DNA from: Phycicoccus flavus
GTDB taxonomy: Bacteria > Actinomycetota > Actinomycetes > Actinomycetales > Dermatophilaceae
Assembly (NCBI RefSeq): GCF_004025965.2
Contig: NZ_SAYU02000001.1
Coordinates: 124,001 to 188,000, forward strand
Direction: 5' to 3'
Length of the DNA: 64,000 nucleotides
The notes under the pieces were generated by a model that was given only the letters and a program-made list of their open reading frames with translations, did no database searches and was not told the origin of the DNA. Position numbers and translations under genes: made by a program. This document shows, piece by piece, positions 34,932-43,758 of this stretch (its first letter is position 1; the number at the start of each line of letters is the position of its first letter).

Positions 34932-36296
34932 ATGACCTCCGTCCTCTGGCTCCGGCGCGACCTGCGCCGCCGTGACCACCCCGCTCTGCTCGCCGCGCGC
35001 GACGCCGCCGGCGACGGTGACCTCGTCGTCGCGTTCGTTGTCGACCCCCGGCTGTGGGAGGGCGGCGGGCCCGTCCGCAAGGCCTGGCTGGCGGCCAACC
35101 TGCGCGCCCTCGACGAGTCGCTCGACGGCAACCTCACGCTGCTGCACGGCGACCCCCGCACGGTGGTGCCCGAGCTCGCGTCGCGGGTCGAGGCGTCCTC
35201 CGTGCACGTCACGCGCGAGACCACGCCGTCCGGGGTGCGCCGCGACGAGGCGGTGAAGAAGGCGCTGGAGGGCGACGACGTCGAGTGGGTCGAGACCGGC
35301 ACGCCCTACGCCGTCGGACCCGGCCTCGTCGTCAACGGGTCGGGGGAGCCGTACAAGGTGTTCACCCCGTTCTCCAAGGCCTGGCGGAAGCACGGCTGGC
35401 CGGACCCGGCGTCGACCCCGCGGACGCTGCCGCTGCGGCACGCCCGCAACGACGCCGACGCGACGAAGGCGCTGGACGACGCCCTGTCGGCGTCCGACCT
35501 GCCCGACCTGCCGGCGCCGGGGGAGGAGGCCGCGCTGCGCCGCTGGCGGTCCTTCCGCGACGAGGACCTCGCCGACTACGACGGGCAGCGCGACGACCCC
35601 GCCGCCGACGCGACGTCGCGCATGTCGGCCTACCTCAAGCTCGGGGTCGTGCACCCGCGCACGCTGCTGCACGACATCGCCGACCGGTCCGGGAACGACG
35701 TCGAGACCTACCGCGACGAGCTCGCCTGGCGCGAGTTCTACGCCGACGTCCTGCACCAGAACCCCAGGAGCGCCTGGCACGACCTGCGGCCGATGTCCGG
35801 CATGCGCTACGACGAGCCCGAGGACGCCATCGAGGCGTGGAAGAAGGGCGAGACCGGCTACCCCGTCGTGGACGCGGGCATGCGCCAGCTGCTCGCCGAG
35901 GGCTGGATGCACAACCGGGTGCGGATGATCACCGCGAGCTTCCTCACCAAGGACCTCCACGTGTGGTGGCCGGTCGGGGCGCGACACTTCCTCGACCACC
36001 TCTGCGACGGCGACCTCGCGTCGAACAACCACGGCTGGCAGTGGGTGGCCGGCACCGGGACCGACGCCTCGCCGTACTTCCGGGTGTTCAACCCGGTGAC
36101 CCAGGGGCAGAAGTTCGACCCGTCCGGCGAGTACGTCCGCCGCTGGGTCCCCGAGCTGAGGCACCTGTCCGGCAAGGCGGCGCACGAGCCGTGGGAGCAC
36201 GAGGACGGGTACGCCCACGGCTACCACGAGCGGATCGTCGACCACAAGGAGGAGCGCCAGGAGGCGCTGGACCGGTACGAGAAGACCCGCCGCTGA
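34932..36296 (+). CDS. phrB: Deoxyribodipyrimidine photo-lyase
   Basis: The 454-residue flavoprotein repairs UV-induced cyclobutane pyrimidine dimers using light. The N-terminal antenna domain starts VLWLRRDLRRRDHPAL; the FAD domain has the motifs RMSAYLKLGVVHPR, ELAWREFYADVLHQNPRSAW, TGYPVVDAGMRQLLAEGWMHNRVRMITASFL, DLHVWWPVGARHF and DGDLASNNHGWQWVAGTGTDASPYFRVFNPVTQ. All residues typical of class I CPD photolyase appear present. Its place at the end of the operon under a B12 light-sensor supports light induction. Confidence 0.95.
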   Translation: MTSVLWLRRDLRRRDHPALLAARDAAGDGDLVVAFVVDPRLWEGGGPVRKAWLAANLRALDESLDGNLTLLHGDPRTVVPELASRVEASSVHVTRETTPSGVRRDEAVKKALEGDDVEWVETGTPYAVGPGLVVNGSGEPYKVFTPFSKAWRKHGWPDPASTPRTLPLRHARNDADATKALDDALSASDLPDLPAPGEEAALRRWRSFRDEDLADYDGQRDDPAADATSRMSAYLKLGVVHPRTLLHDIADRSGNDVETYRDELAWREFYADVLHQNPRSAWHDLRPMSGMRYDEPEDAIEAWKKGETGYPVVDAGMRQLLAEGWMHNRVRMITASFLTKDLHVWWPVGARHFLDHLCDGDLASNNHGWQWVAGTGTDASPYFRVFNPVTQGQKFDPSGEYVRRWVPELRHLSGKAAHEPWEHEDGYAHGYHERIVDHKEERQEALDRYEKTRR

Positions 36297-36379
36297 CGGC
36301 TCGTCCCACCCCTTCCCCTGCGGAATGGTGCGCGTAGAGGTTCGTCGGGCGGGGTGGGGCGGAGTTTCCGCACACGGGC

Positions 36380-36409
36380 TTGGGGAAATGCGGGCGCCCC
36401 CCGTATCCT
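36380..36409 (+). promoter_or_regulatory. Candidate promoter of the terC gene
   Basis: A -35-like TTGGGG (36380-36385) and a -10-like TATCCT (36404-36409) are separated by 18 bases. The start point would be about 36416, just before the riboswitch. Weak by-eye assignment; it lies 84 bases past the photolyase stop. Confidence 0.4.
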
Positions 36410-36417
36410 GGACCCAG

Positions 36418-36540
36418 ACGAGGGGAGTACTTCCCAAGTCCGCTCCGGTCAGTACGGACGCCCCACGGCGGCCCCGGTGCGGCGCCGCCCCCGGGCGGTG
36501 AAGGAGACCTCAGGACCGCAACGTCGTGCCCTGAGGAGCA
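36418..36540 (+). promoter_or_regulatory. yybP-ykoY-type manganese riboswitch upstream of terC
   Basis: The aptamer's conserved GGGGAGTA (36422-36429) and the matching GGAGACCTCAGG (36503-36514) occur at the expected ends, with a GTCAGTACGGACGCCCC arm between. P1 pairs GAGG (36420-36423) with CCTC (36508-36511). The same CCTCAGG (36508-36514) can instead pair with CCTGAGG (36529-36535), which overlaps the ribosome site GAGGAG (36533-36538) nine bases before the terC ATG. Aptamer formation would free the site, so Mn2+ should switch translation on, as in known members that control Mn2+ exporters. Confidence 0.8.
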
Positions 36541-36544
36541 TCCG

Positions 36545-37609
36545 ATGTCCTTCCCCTCCACCCTCCTGACCGCGGCCGAGCCCGCCGCCGCCGAGCAGTC
36601 CGTCGGCACCCCGATGCTGTGGGCCGTCACCATCGCCGGCGTCCTCGCGATGTTCGCCCTCGACTTCGTCCTCACCCGCAAGCCGCACGAGGTGTCGATG
36701 AAGGAGGCCGCCGGCTGGTCCGCCTTCTACATCGCGCTCCCGCTGCTGTTCGGCGTCTTCGTGTGGACGCAGTACGGCGGGGACCGCGGGCTGGAGTACT
36801 ACACCGGCTACCTCGTCGAGAAGTCGCTGTCGGTCGACAACCTCTTCGTCTTCATGCTCCTGCTCGCCGCCTTCGCGGTGCCCGACGCGCTCAAGCAGCG
36901 GGTCCTGCTCATCGGCGTGGCCGGGGCCCTGGTGCTGCGCGGCATCTTCATCGCCGTCGGCGCCCAGCTCATCGCGATGTTCTCCTGGACCTTCCTGCTG
37001 TTCGGCGTCATCCTCCTCGCGACCGCGGTCAAGGTGCTCAAGGACGCGATGTCCGACGAGGACGAGGCCGTCGACATCGGGTCGCTGCGCACGGTCAAGG
37101 TGCTGCGGCGATTCTTCCCCGTCACCGAGGACTACCGCGGGCCGAACCTCACCGTCCGCGAGGCCGGCAAGCGCGCGCTGACGCCCCTGGGGCTCGTCGC
37201 CGTCGCCATCCTCGGCACCGACATCGTCTTCGCCGTCGACTCTGTGCCCGCGGTGTTCGGCATCACCGGCGACGCCTACCTCGTCTTCGCGACGAACGCC
37301 TTCGCGCTGCTCGGGCTGCGGGCGCTCTACTTCGTCCTCGAGGGGCTGCTCGGGGCGCTGCGTCACCTCGGGTTCGGCCTCGCGGCCATCCTCGCGTTCA
37401 TCGGCGTCAAGCTCGTCCTGCACTGGGCGCACGGCATCTGGCCGGGCACCCCGGAGGTCCCGACGCTGGCCTCGCTCGGCGTCATCGTCGGCATCCTCGG
37501 GCTCGTCACCGTGACGAGCCTCTTCGCCAACCGGCGCGACCGCGTGGCGCAGGCGATCCAGGAGCCGGAGGGCACCCCGCCGGAGACGGTCGACTCCGAC
37601 CGCTCCTGA
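36545..37609 (+). CDS. TerC-family membrane protein (putative manganese exporter, Alx type)
   Basis: This 354-residue protein has about nine membrane segments and the TerC/Alx signatures EKSLSVDNLFVFMLLL and GTDIVFAVDSVPAVFGITGD, whose acidic residues bind metal. N-terminal residues 1-20 form a short cytoplasmic or periplasmic arm. Members such as Alx and MeeF/MeeY are linked to Mn2+ efflux or metalation of exported proteins. The riboswitch in the leader, with its conserved GGGGAGTA, gives an independent reason to call this a manganese protein. Confidence 0.92.
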   Translation: MSFPSTLLTAAEPAAAEQSVGTPMLWAVTIAGVLAMFALDFVLTRKPHEVSMKEAAGWSAFYIALPLLFGVFVWTQYGGDRGLEYYTGYLVEKSLSVDNLFVFMLLLAAFAVPDALKQRVLLIGVAGALVLRGIFIAVGAQLIAMFSWTFLLFGVILLATAVKVLKDAMSDEDEAVDIGSLRTVKVLRRFFPVTEDYRGPNLTVREAGKRALTPLGLVAVAILGTDIVFAVDSVPAVFGITGDAYLVFATNAFALLGLRALYFVLEGLLGALRHLGFGLAAILAFIGVKLVLHWAHGIWPGTPEVPTLASLGVIVGILGLVTVTSLFANRRDRVAQAIQEPEGTPPETVDSDRS

Positions 37610-37617
37610 CGGTCAGG

Positions 37618-37643
37618 CCCCGTCCCCACGCGCGGGGACGGGG
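37618..37643 (+). terminator. terC terminator hairpin
   Basis: Arms CCCCGTCCCC (37618-37627) and GGGGACGGGG (37634-37643) with a six-base loop, starting nine bases after the terC stop. Confidence 0.75.
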
Positions 37644-37655
37644 GCATCGTCCGGA

Positions 37656-37713
37656 CGAGGGGTCGCGACGCGCGGCACCGGACCCGCCCGGTGTCGCGCG
37701 CCGCGACCCCTCG
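37656..37713. terminator. 58-bp hairpin, family shared with 16366-16427
   Basis: Arms CGAGGGGTCGCG (37656-37667) and CGCGACCCCTCG (37702-37713) with a GC-rich inner stem. It strongly resembles the hairpin at 16366-16427 and also lies between convergent genes (terC and the Ig-repeat protein). Confidence 0.65.
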
Positions 37714-37776
37714 CCTGTCGGACACCGCGGACGGGGCCTGAGTCCCTGGAGGGAACCCAGCCCCGGACGCAGTGGA

Positions 37777-37810
37777 CGGGGCCGGGTGCCCCTGCAAGCA
37801 CCCGACCCCG
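37777..37810 (-). terminator. Hairpin after the Ig-repeat gene
   Basis: Stem CGGGG-GGGTGC paired with GCACCC-CCCCG, with a two-base internal mismatch and an eight-base loop. It lies just past the minus-strand stop at 37830. Confidence 0.6.
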
Positions 37811-37829
37811 CCACGATGGGCTCAGCGCG

Positions 37830-40800
37830 TCACTTGAGCTTGAACTGCGCCGAGATGGTCGACCCGTCCTGCGTGGTCATCGTGACCCGGTAGCAGACAC
37901 CCGCGGTCTTGGGCGTCTGCCAGTTCTGGACGAACTGGCCGCCCGTCGCGTCGTACCGCAGCGAGGTGCCACCGGTCGTCGTGACCTCGATGGCGTCCTC
38001 GGCCGCCGAGCCGTCACAGGCGATCTTGGTCTGCGTGAAGGTCTTCACGGCCGAGGTGGCGGTCAGCTCGCTGCCTCCGGAGAAGACGTTGAACTTCAGC
38101 GGGACCGTCGAGCCGTTCTTCACGGTGTTGAGCACGCCGCCCATGTCGACCGGCTGGTAGAAGCCCTTGAGGTTCCACGCCGCGATGGAGAAGGTCGCGG
38201 ACCCCGAGGAGCCGGTGTGGTTCCCGTCGCCGGCGTAGCTCGCCGACGCCGTCGCCGTGCCGACCGCCGTGTTGTTGGCGAAGGTCACCGGGGTGACCGC
38301 CACGTCGAGACCGCCGGCCCCGGTGGCCCGGGCGGTGCACGCCGGGGTGATGGGCGACCCGGTGAACGGGAACGGCCCGGCGGGGCAGGTGACGACGGTG
38401 CTCGAGGTCGCCTTGGCGACCGCGAACTGCACCGACTTCGTGCTGCCGGTGTGGTTGCGGTCGCCCTCCCAGGTGGCGGAGGCGCCCGCCGTGCCGGCGT
38501 CGACGTTGCCGGTGTAGTCGACCCTGAGGGTGACCGCCGACATCCCGACGCCCTGGGCCGTGGCCGCGCAGGGCGTGACCGCCGAGCCGGTGTAGACGGA
38601 GGGACCGTCGCAGACGATGACGACCGTCGAGGGCGCCTGGGCGATGACGTACGAGCCCGTGGCGGAGCCGCCCTGGTGGTTGGCGTCGCCCTCGTAGGCG
38701 GCCGACACCGAGACCGTGCCCGCCCCGGTGACGTCGTTCGGGTAGGCGACCGGGACGGACTCGCTCAGGCCGCCGGCACCGGTGACGAGTGCCGAGCAGG
38801 GGGTCTGCGCGGTGCCGTTGTAGACGACCGACCCGGGGCAGGTGATGGTGACGTCGACGGGCGCCTTCGTCACGGCGAACGTCGTCGAGGCCTTCGACCC
38901 GTCGTGGTTGACGTCGCCCGGGTAGGTGACGCCGGCCGTCGCGGTGCCCACGACGACGTTGTTCTCGTAGGAGGGCGTGAGCTTCTCGTCGAGCCCACCG
39001 ATGCCGGTGACGGCGCCGGTGCACGGGGTCAGGGGGGACCCGGTGTAGACGCGGCTCTCCGGGCAGCTGATCGTGCTCGTCGAGCCGGCCTTGGCGATGG
39101 TGAAGACGGCCGTGCCGGTCGACGCCTTGTGGTTGTCGTCGCCGTCCCACGTCGCGGTCGCGGTGGCCTCACCGGCGTTCGTGTTGTCGGCGTAGGTCAC
39201 CTCCAGGCCGGTGACGTCGTCCATGGCCACGCCGCTCGCCGAGGCCGTGCAGGGCTTCTGCGTCCCGCCGGTGTAGGTGACCGGACCGGTGCAGGTGACC
39301 GTGGTGGTCGAGGACGCCTTGGCGATGGTGAAGTCCTTCGACCCCGTGGCGGCGACGTGGTTGCGGTCGCCGGCGTAGGACGCGGAGGCGGTGGCCGTCC
39401 CGGCGTTCACGTTGCCGGAGTAGGTGACGGTCAGCGGCCGGTCGAGCCCGCCGGCGCCGGTGACGTCCGCGGAGCACGGCTCTTGCGCCTTGCCGGTGTA
39501 GGTGAACGGCCCGCCCGGGCAGGTCACGGTGACGAGCGAGGCGGCCGGGGCGATGGTGAAGGTCGTGGCGTCCGAGGACGACGAGTGGTTCGTGTCGCCC
39601 AGGTAGAGGGCGCCCGCGTGCGCGGTCCCCGCGTCGATGTTGTCCGAGTAGGAGACCGGTGCGGTGGTCGAGAGACCGCCGACGCCGGTGACCGCCGCGG
39701 AGCAGGGGGTGAGGGCGGAGCCGGTGTACTCGACGGCGTCGCCGGGGCAGGTCACCGTTGTCGTCGACGGGGCCTTGGTGATGACGAACGACGCGGAGTC
39801 GCTGCTCGCCTCGTGGTTCCTGCCGCCGGCGTAGGACGCCGAGGCGGTCGCGGTGCCGGCGTCGGTGTTCGCGCCGTAGGTGACCCCGGCAGTCGTCGAG
39901 AGGCCGCCGGCGCCGGTGACCGTCGCGGAGCACGGGGTCTGCGCGGAGCCGTCGTAGGTGACGGCCTTCGGGCAGGTGACCGTGGTGGTGCTCTGGGCGC
40001 GGGCGATGGTGACGGCGACGGTGCCGGTCTGGTCGGCGTAGTTCGTGCCGCCCGAGAAGGACCACGGCACGTCGTAGCTGCCCGCGTCGGTGTGGGTGGC
40101 GCCGAGGTCCACGCTGCCGACGACCGCGCCGCCGGCGCCGGTGCACGAGCCGCTGAGGCCGTGGGCCTTGCCGTCGTAGGTGCCGGTGAACCCGGTGATG
40201 GTGCAGGTCGCGGCGGCCTGGCCGATGGTGAAGGTCTGGCCGGCCTTGGACCCGGTGTGGTTGGCGTCGCCGGCGTACACGGCGTCGGCGCTCGCGGTGC
40301 CGGCGTCGGTGTTGTTCGTGTAGGTGACCGTCGCGGTGCCGAGGCCGGTGCCCACCCCGGTGACGGTGGCCGAGCAGGGCTGCAGCGACGAACCGGTGTA
40401 GGTGACGTCCTTGCAGGTGAGCGTCGTCGTGCTGGACGCCTTGGCGATGGTGAAGGTCTTGGTGTCGCTGCTCGCGAGGTGCGTGGCGTCACCGGCGTAG
40501 GTCGCGGTGACCGACGCGGTGCCGGCCTCGGTGTTGGCCGAGTAGGCCAGCGTCGGCGAGGCGGTGAAGCCGTTCGTCCCGGTGGTCGTGGCCGAGCACG
40601 GCGTCTGGGCGGAGCCGGAGTAGACGACCGGGGCGGCGCAGGAGAGCGTCGTGGTCGTCGCGCTCTTGGCCGGGGCGGTGACGACCACGTCGAACGTCGC
40701 GGGGGCGAGGGAGAAGGTGCCGTCGGTCGTGTTGGCCGTCTGGGTGAGGGTCACCCGGGCCGTGCCGCTCGTCGTCCCCGCCTTGACCGTCACCGGGTAC

Positions 40801-41111
40801 TCGGTGTTGCAGGCAGCGAACGTGATCGAGGCCGGCGTCACGGTCGCGACCGCCGTGTTCGAGGACGCCACTGCGGCGGTGAGGACGGTGCTACCCGTGA
40901 GGTTGCAGCCGCTCTTGCCGTCGTTGTTGGCCGGGATGACACGCATCGTCGTCGACCCGGTGGCGCCGGGGACGAGGGTCATGACCTCGACGGTCGCGTC
41001 CACGGTGCCGTCGAGGCCGTTGGAGACGTCGTCGGCGAAGGCCGGCGTCCCGCCGACGAGGAGGAGGGTCATGGCGGAGGTCGCCACGACGAGTGCTTGT
41101 CTGATTCGCAT
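37830..41111 (-). CDS. Secreted protein with eleven Ig-like (MBG/YDG-type) repeats and C-terminal PxKF domain
   Basis: This 1,093-residue extracellular protein has a Sec signal peptide (residues 1-26, cleaved after AFA), an N-terminal beta domain with a C-x32-C pair (27-146), eleven ~75-residue repeats (about 147-978) and a C-terminal PxKF domain (about 979-1093, with NGSTVPLKFNVFSGG). Most repeats carry VTCP...YTGSAxTPCSAxVTGxGGL and then AGTAxAxAxYAGDxNHxxS, giving a Cys pair about 14-17 residues apart, probably one disulfide each; repeat 3 diverges (CTITGFTGTYDGKAH). No sortase motif or membrane anchor is visible, so it may be released or wall-bound. It lies downstream of a response regulator on the same strand. 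Confidence 0.9.
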   Translation of the reverse strand: MRIRQALVVATSAMTLLLVGGTPAFADDVSNGLDGTVDATVEVMTLVPGATGSTTMRVIPANNDGKSGCNLTGSTVLTAAVASSNTAVATVTPASITFAACNTEYPVTVKAGTTSGTARVTLTQTANTTDGTFSLAPATFDVVVTAPAKSATTTTLSCAAPVVYSGSAQTPCSATTTGTNGFTASPTLAYSANTEAGTASVTATYAGDATHLASSDTKTFTIAKASSTTTLTCKDVTYTGSSLQPCSATVTGVGTGLGTATVTYTNNTDAGTASADAVYAGDANHTGSKAGQTFTIGQAAATCTITGFTGTYDGKAHGLSGSCTGAGGAVVGSVDLGATHTDAGSYDVPWSFSGGTNYADQTGTVAVTIARAQSTTTVTCPKAVTYDGSAQTPCSATVTGAGGLSTTAGVTYGANTDAGTATASASYAGGRNHEASSDSASFVITKAPSTTTVTCPGDAVEYTGSALTPCSAAVTGVGGLSTTAPVSYSDNIDAGTAHAGALYLGDTNHSSSSDATTFTIAPAASLVTVTCPGGPFTYTGKAQEPCSADVTGAGGLDRPLTVTYSGNVNAGTATASASYAGDRNHVAATGSKDFTIAKASSTTTVTCTGPVTYTGGTQKPCTASASGVAMDDVTGLEVTYADNTNAGEATATATWDGDDNHKASTGTAVFTIAKAGSTSTISCPESRVYTGSPLTPCTGAVTGIGGLDEKLTPSYENNVVVGTATAGVTYPGDVNHDGSKASTTFAVTKAPVDVTITCPGSVVYNGTAQTPCSALVTGAGGLSESVPVAYPNDVTGAGTVSVSAAYEGDANHQGGSATGSYVIAQAPSTVVIVCDGPSVYTGSAVTPCAATAQGVGMSAVTLRVDYTGNVDAGTAGASATWEGDRNHTGSTKSVQFAVAKATSSTVVTCPAGPFPFTGSPITPACTARATGAGGLDVAVTPVTFANNTAVGTATASASYAGDGNHTGSSGSATFSIAAWNLKGFYQPVDMGGVLNTVKNGSTVPLKFNVFSGGSELTATSAVKTFTQTKIACDGSAAEDAIEVTTTGGTSLRYDATGGQFVQNWQTPKTAGVCYRVTMTTQDGSTISAQFKLK

Positions 41112-41299
41112 GTGTGCTCTGCCCCTGCTGCAAAGGATCGACGCCGGTCCTGGTGCCGGCCGCCTCACCGTAAGAACCCCCGGGGGCACACGTCCACGGA
41201 ATGCGTGAGGAGGGGTGTTGAGATTCCTCAACGCGGCTCGGGCGCACGCGCCTCGCGACGGTCGGTCCCCGCCGGCCACCCCGGACGGCGGGAGGACCG

Positions 41300-42025
41300 T
41301 CAGTCGCCGCGGACGAGCCGCACCGCGGCCTCGCGGTCGGGCACCCGGAGCTTCTTGAGGATGGCCCGCACGTGGGTGCGGACGGTGACCGGGGCGACGA
41401 ACATCGCGGCGGCGATCTGGTCGGTGCTGCGGCCCTCGACCATGAGGTCGAGCACCTCGGCCTCCCGCTCGGTGAGCTTGGCGGTCCCGGGACGCGACCA
41501 GCGGCTGAGCCGGCGCGGCGGCTGGGTGCGGAACTGCTCCATGACCCGCCGGACGAGCCAGGAGGGCATCGCCCCCTCACCCCGAACGACCCCGGCGAGT
41601 GCGTCCGGCAGGCGGGCCGGGTCCATGTCCTTGAGCAGGTAGCCGGAGGCGCCGGCCCGCAGCGCGCCGAAGAGATCCTCGTCCCCCCGCGACGAGGTGA
41701 GCATGACGACGGCGACGTCGGGGTGGGCCTGGGTGACCTCGAAGGCCGCGAGGACGCCGCCGCCGGGCATCCGCACGTCGAGCAGGGCCACGTCCAGCCC
41801 GCCCGCGGCGACGGCCTCGCGCACCCGGTCGACGGCACCGGCGCCGTCCGCGGCCTCGCCGACGACGACGCAGCCGCCGGCCTCCAGCGCCTGACGGACC
41901 CAGCCGCGGGTGGGGGCGTGGTCGTCGGCGATGACGACCCGCAGCGGCCCGCCCGCCCGGTCCTCGGCGTCGGCGGACGCGGCCCCGGCGTCGTCCCGGC
42001 GGTCCTCGTCCTCGGGCCGAGTCAC
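41300..42025 (-). CDS. LuxR/NarL-type response regulator
   Basis: The 241-residue regulator has a receiver domain (VVIADDHAPTRGWVRQAL, phosphorylatable Asp in LLDVRMPGGG, Lys in YLLKDMDP) and a C-terminal LuxR helix-turn-helix (TEREAEVLDLMVEGRSTDQIAAAMFVAPVTVRTHV). The N-terminal 28 residues are acidic and extra to the family. It is phosphorylated by the kinase encoded immediately upstream, whose stop overlaps this start by four bases (GTG at 42025; the GTG one codon earlier is also possible). The Ig-repeat gene begins 188 bases downstream and may be a target. Confidence 0.92.
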   Translation of the reverse strand: MTRPEDEDRRDDAGAASADAEDRAGGPLRVVIADDHAPTRGWVRQALEAGGCVVVGEAADGAGAVDRVREAVAAGGLDVALLDVRMPGGGVLAAFEVTQAHPDVAVVMLTSSRGDEDLFGALRAGASGYLLKDMDPARLPDALAGVVRGEGAMPSWLVRRVMEQFRTQPPRRLSRWSRPGTAKLTEREAEVLDLMVEGRSTDQIAAAMFVAPVTVRTHVRAILKKLRVPDREAAVRLVRGD

Positions 42026-43470
42026 CACGTCACCGTCACGTCCGTGCCCCGGCCCGGTGCCGAGACGACCTCGAGCGTGCCGCCCACCGCGGCCGCCCGC
42101 TCCCGCATGCTTGTCATGCCGTAGCCGCCCTGCCCGCGCCGGCGACGGGCCGCCCGGGGGGAGAACCCGGACCCGTCGTCGCTCACCGACAGCCGCGCGG
42201 CCGGGGCGGCGGGGTCCGCGGCCCCCGCCGGCTCCGCCTCGACCAGCGCGATCCGGACGTGCCGCGCCCCGCCGTGCCGGACGGCGTTGGTCACGGCCTC
42301 GGCGACGATCCGGAGCAGCTGGTCCACGGCGCCCGGCGAAGGAGCCCCGGCGGGCCCGTCCGCGGCGTCGACCTCGACCGCCACCTCGTGCCGGCCGGCG
42401 AGGTCTGCGGCGAGCCCGCGCAGCTCGTCGGCCAGGGAGCGCGGGTCCTCACGGTCGAGAGCGTCGATGGCGCGGCGGGCCTCGTCCAGGGCGCGGGCGG
42501 CGGCGTCCTCGATGCGCACCAGCGTGCGTTCGTCGTGGGTGCCGCCCGCGACGAGGGTGCGGGAGCGGGCGAGGATGTAGGTGAGCTCCTGGGTCATGCC
42601 GTCGTGCAGGTCGCGGGCCAGGCGGCGCCGCTCGTCGAGCACCGCGGAACGGGCCCGCAGCCGCCAGTAGCCCTCGATCTCCTGGAGGGCCCCGACGAGC
42701 AGACAGCCGTAGAACCCGGCCCGCAGCGCGTCCCCGGTGTAGACGACGTCGGACAGCAGCGACGGGTAGAGCAGGTAGTGCAGCCGGGCCCAGGCGGCGA
42801 GGATCGTCCCCGTGGCGAGCCAGAGCGTCAGCCGGTCGCCGGTGGACAGCCCGCGCCGGGTGAAGACGACGGCGGCGATGCCGAGCAGGACGAGACCGGC
42901 GGCCTGGCTCACGACGACCACCGGGTGCACGTCCAGGGTCGTCGCCCCGTCCGGCGCGACGACGCGCACGAGCACCGGCGGGGGCAGCCGCCCGCTGAGC
43001 AGCGCGAGCGCGCCGGCCACCGCGGTGACGAGCAGCACGCCCTGGAGGACCCGGGCCCGGGGCCGGGTGAGGCGGGCGCCGGTGGGCGCGAGCGCCGACG
43101 CGCACAGCAGCGCCGACCCGAGCAGGCGGCCGAGCACCGAGGCCCAGCGCAGGGACTCGACGGCCGCCGACTCCTCCATGGCGGCTGCCGCCCCGAGGGC
43201 GAGGTTGGCCGCCGCGAGGACGACGAGGGCGTCGACGAGCAGCAGCTGGTGCAGCCGGCCGTCCTGCTGGTAGCGGCCGAGGACGAGCACGGCGACGAGC
43301 AGACCGACGAGGACGTTGGCGGTCTCGATGGCGACGTGCAGGTCGGGCGCGCGGACGGCGGCGGGCACGGTCGGCGCGAGGAGGACGAGGAGGGTCGTGA
43401 CGACGCCGGCCACGGTGGCGACGACCACGGGCAGCCACGCCGGCAGCGGGCCCGGGCCGCGGGTCACCAT
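42022..43470 (-). CDS. Sensor histidine kinase (HisKA_3 type)
   Basis: The 482-residue kinase has about seven or eight N-terminal membrane segments forming an integral sensor domain (about 10-260). A HisKA_3 domain follows with the phospho-acceptor His289 in RRRLARDLHDGMTQEL, then an HATPase with RIVAEAVTNAVRHGGA and DDGSGFSP/GGYGMTSMRERAAAVGG. It signals to the adjacent response regulator. The membrane sensor resembles 7TM-like inputs of unknown ligand. Translation is coupled to the regulator. Confidence 0.92.
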   Translation of the reverse strand: MVTRGPGPLPAWLPVVVATVAGVVTTLLVLLAPTVPAAVRAPDLHVAIETANVLVGLLVAVLVLGRYQQDGRLHQLLLVDALVVLAAANLALGAAAAMEESAAVESLRWASVLGRLLGSALLCASALAPTGARLTRPRARVLQGVLLVTAVAGALALLSGRLPPPVLVRVVAPDGATTLDVHPVVVVSQAAGLVLLGIAAVVFTRRGLSTGDRLTLWLATGTILAAWARLHYLLYPSLLSDVVYTGDALRAGFYGCLLVGALQEIEGYWRLRARSAVLDERRRLARDLHDGMTQELTYILARSRTLVAGGTHDERTLVRIEDAAARALDEARRAIDALDREDPRSLADELRGLAADLAGRHEVAVEVDAADGPAGAPSPGAVDQLLRIVAEAVTNAVRHGGARHVRIALVEAEPAGAADPAAPAARLSVSDDGSGFSPRAARRRRGQGGYGMTSMRERAAAVGGTLEVVSAPGRGTDVTVTW

Positions 43471-43758
43471 GCCCGGTCCCGGCCGGTCGCTGCGACCCCT
43501 GCCATCGGCTCCCCTCCTGTCGCGCCGCCCCGGGCGGAGCGACCCCGGCGGATCGCGGTGCCGCGTCCGGACGGCCCGGGACGCCGGCGACGCGGCACGT
43601 CGTCGTGCCCGGTCAGGCTAACGGCGCGGACCGCCCGAGGGGCACGAGTCGACGCAACCCCGGCCGTCCGCACGAGCAGGGGTTCGCCGCGGTCCCGGTC
43701 ATCGGATGGGGCGGTCGCCAGAGGTGCACCGGGTCGCCCGGGTGCCTAGGGTCGGAGG

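Noticed and set aside
38217-41642. Plus-strand open frame of about 1,141 codons opposite the Ig-repeat gene
   Set aside because: It is the antisense shadow of a repetitive GC-rich gene: Arg/Gly/Val-rich, without domains, start site or family similarity, whereas the opposite strand has a signal peptide and clear repeats.
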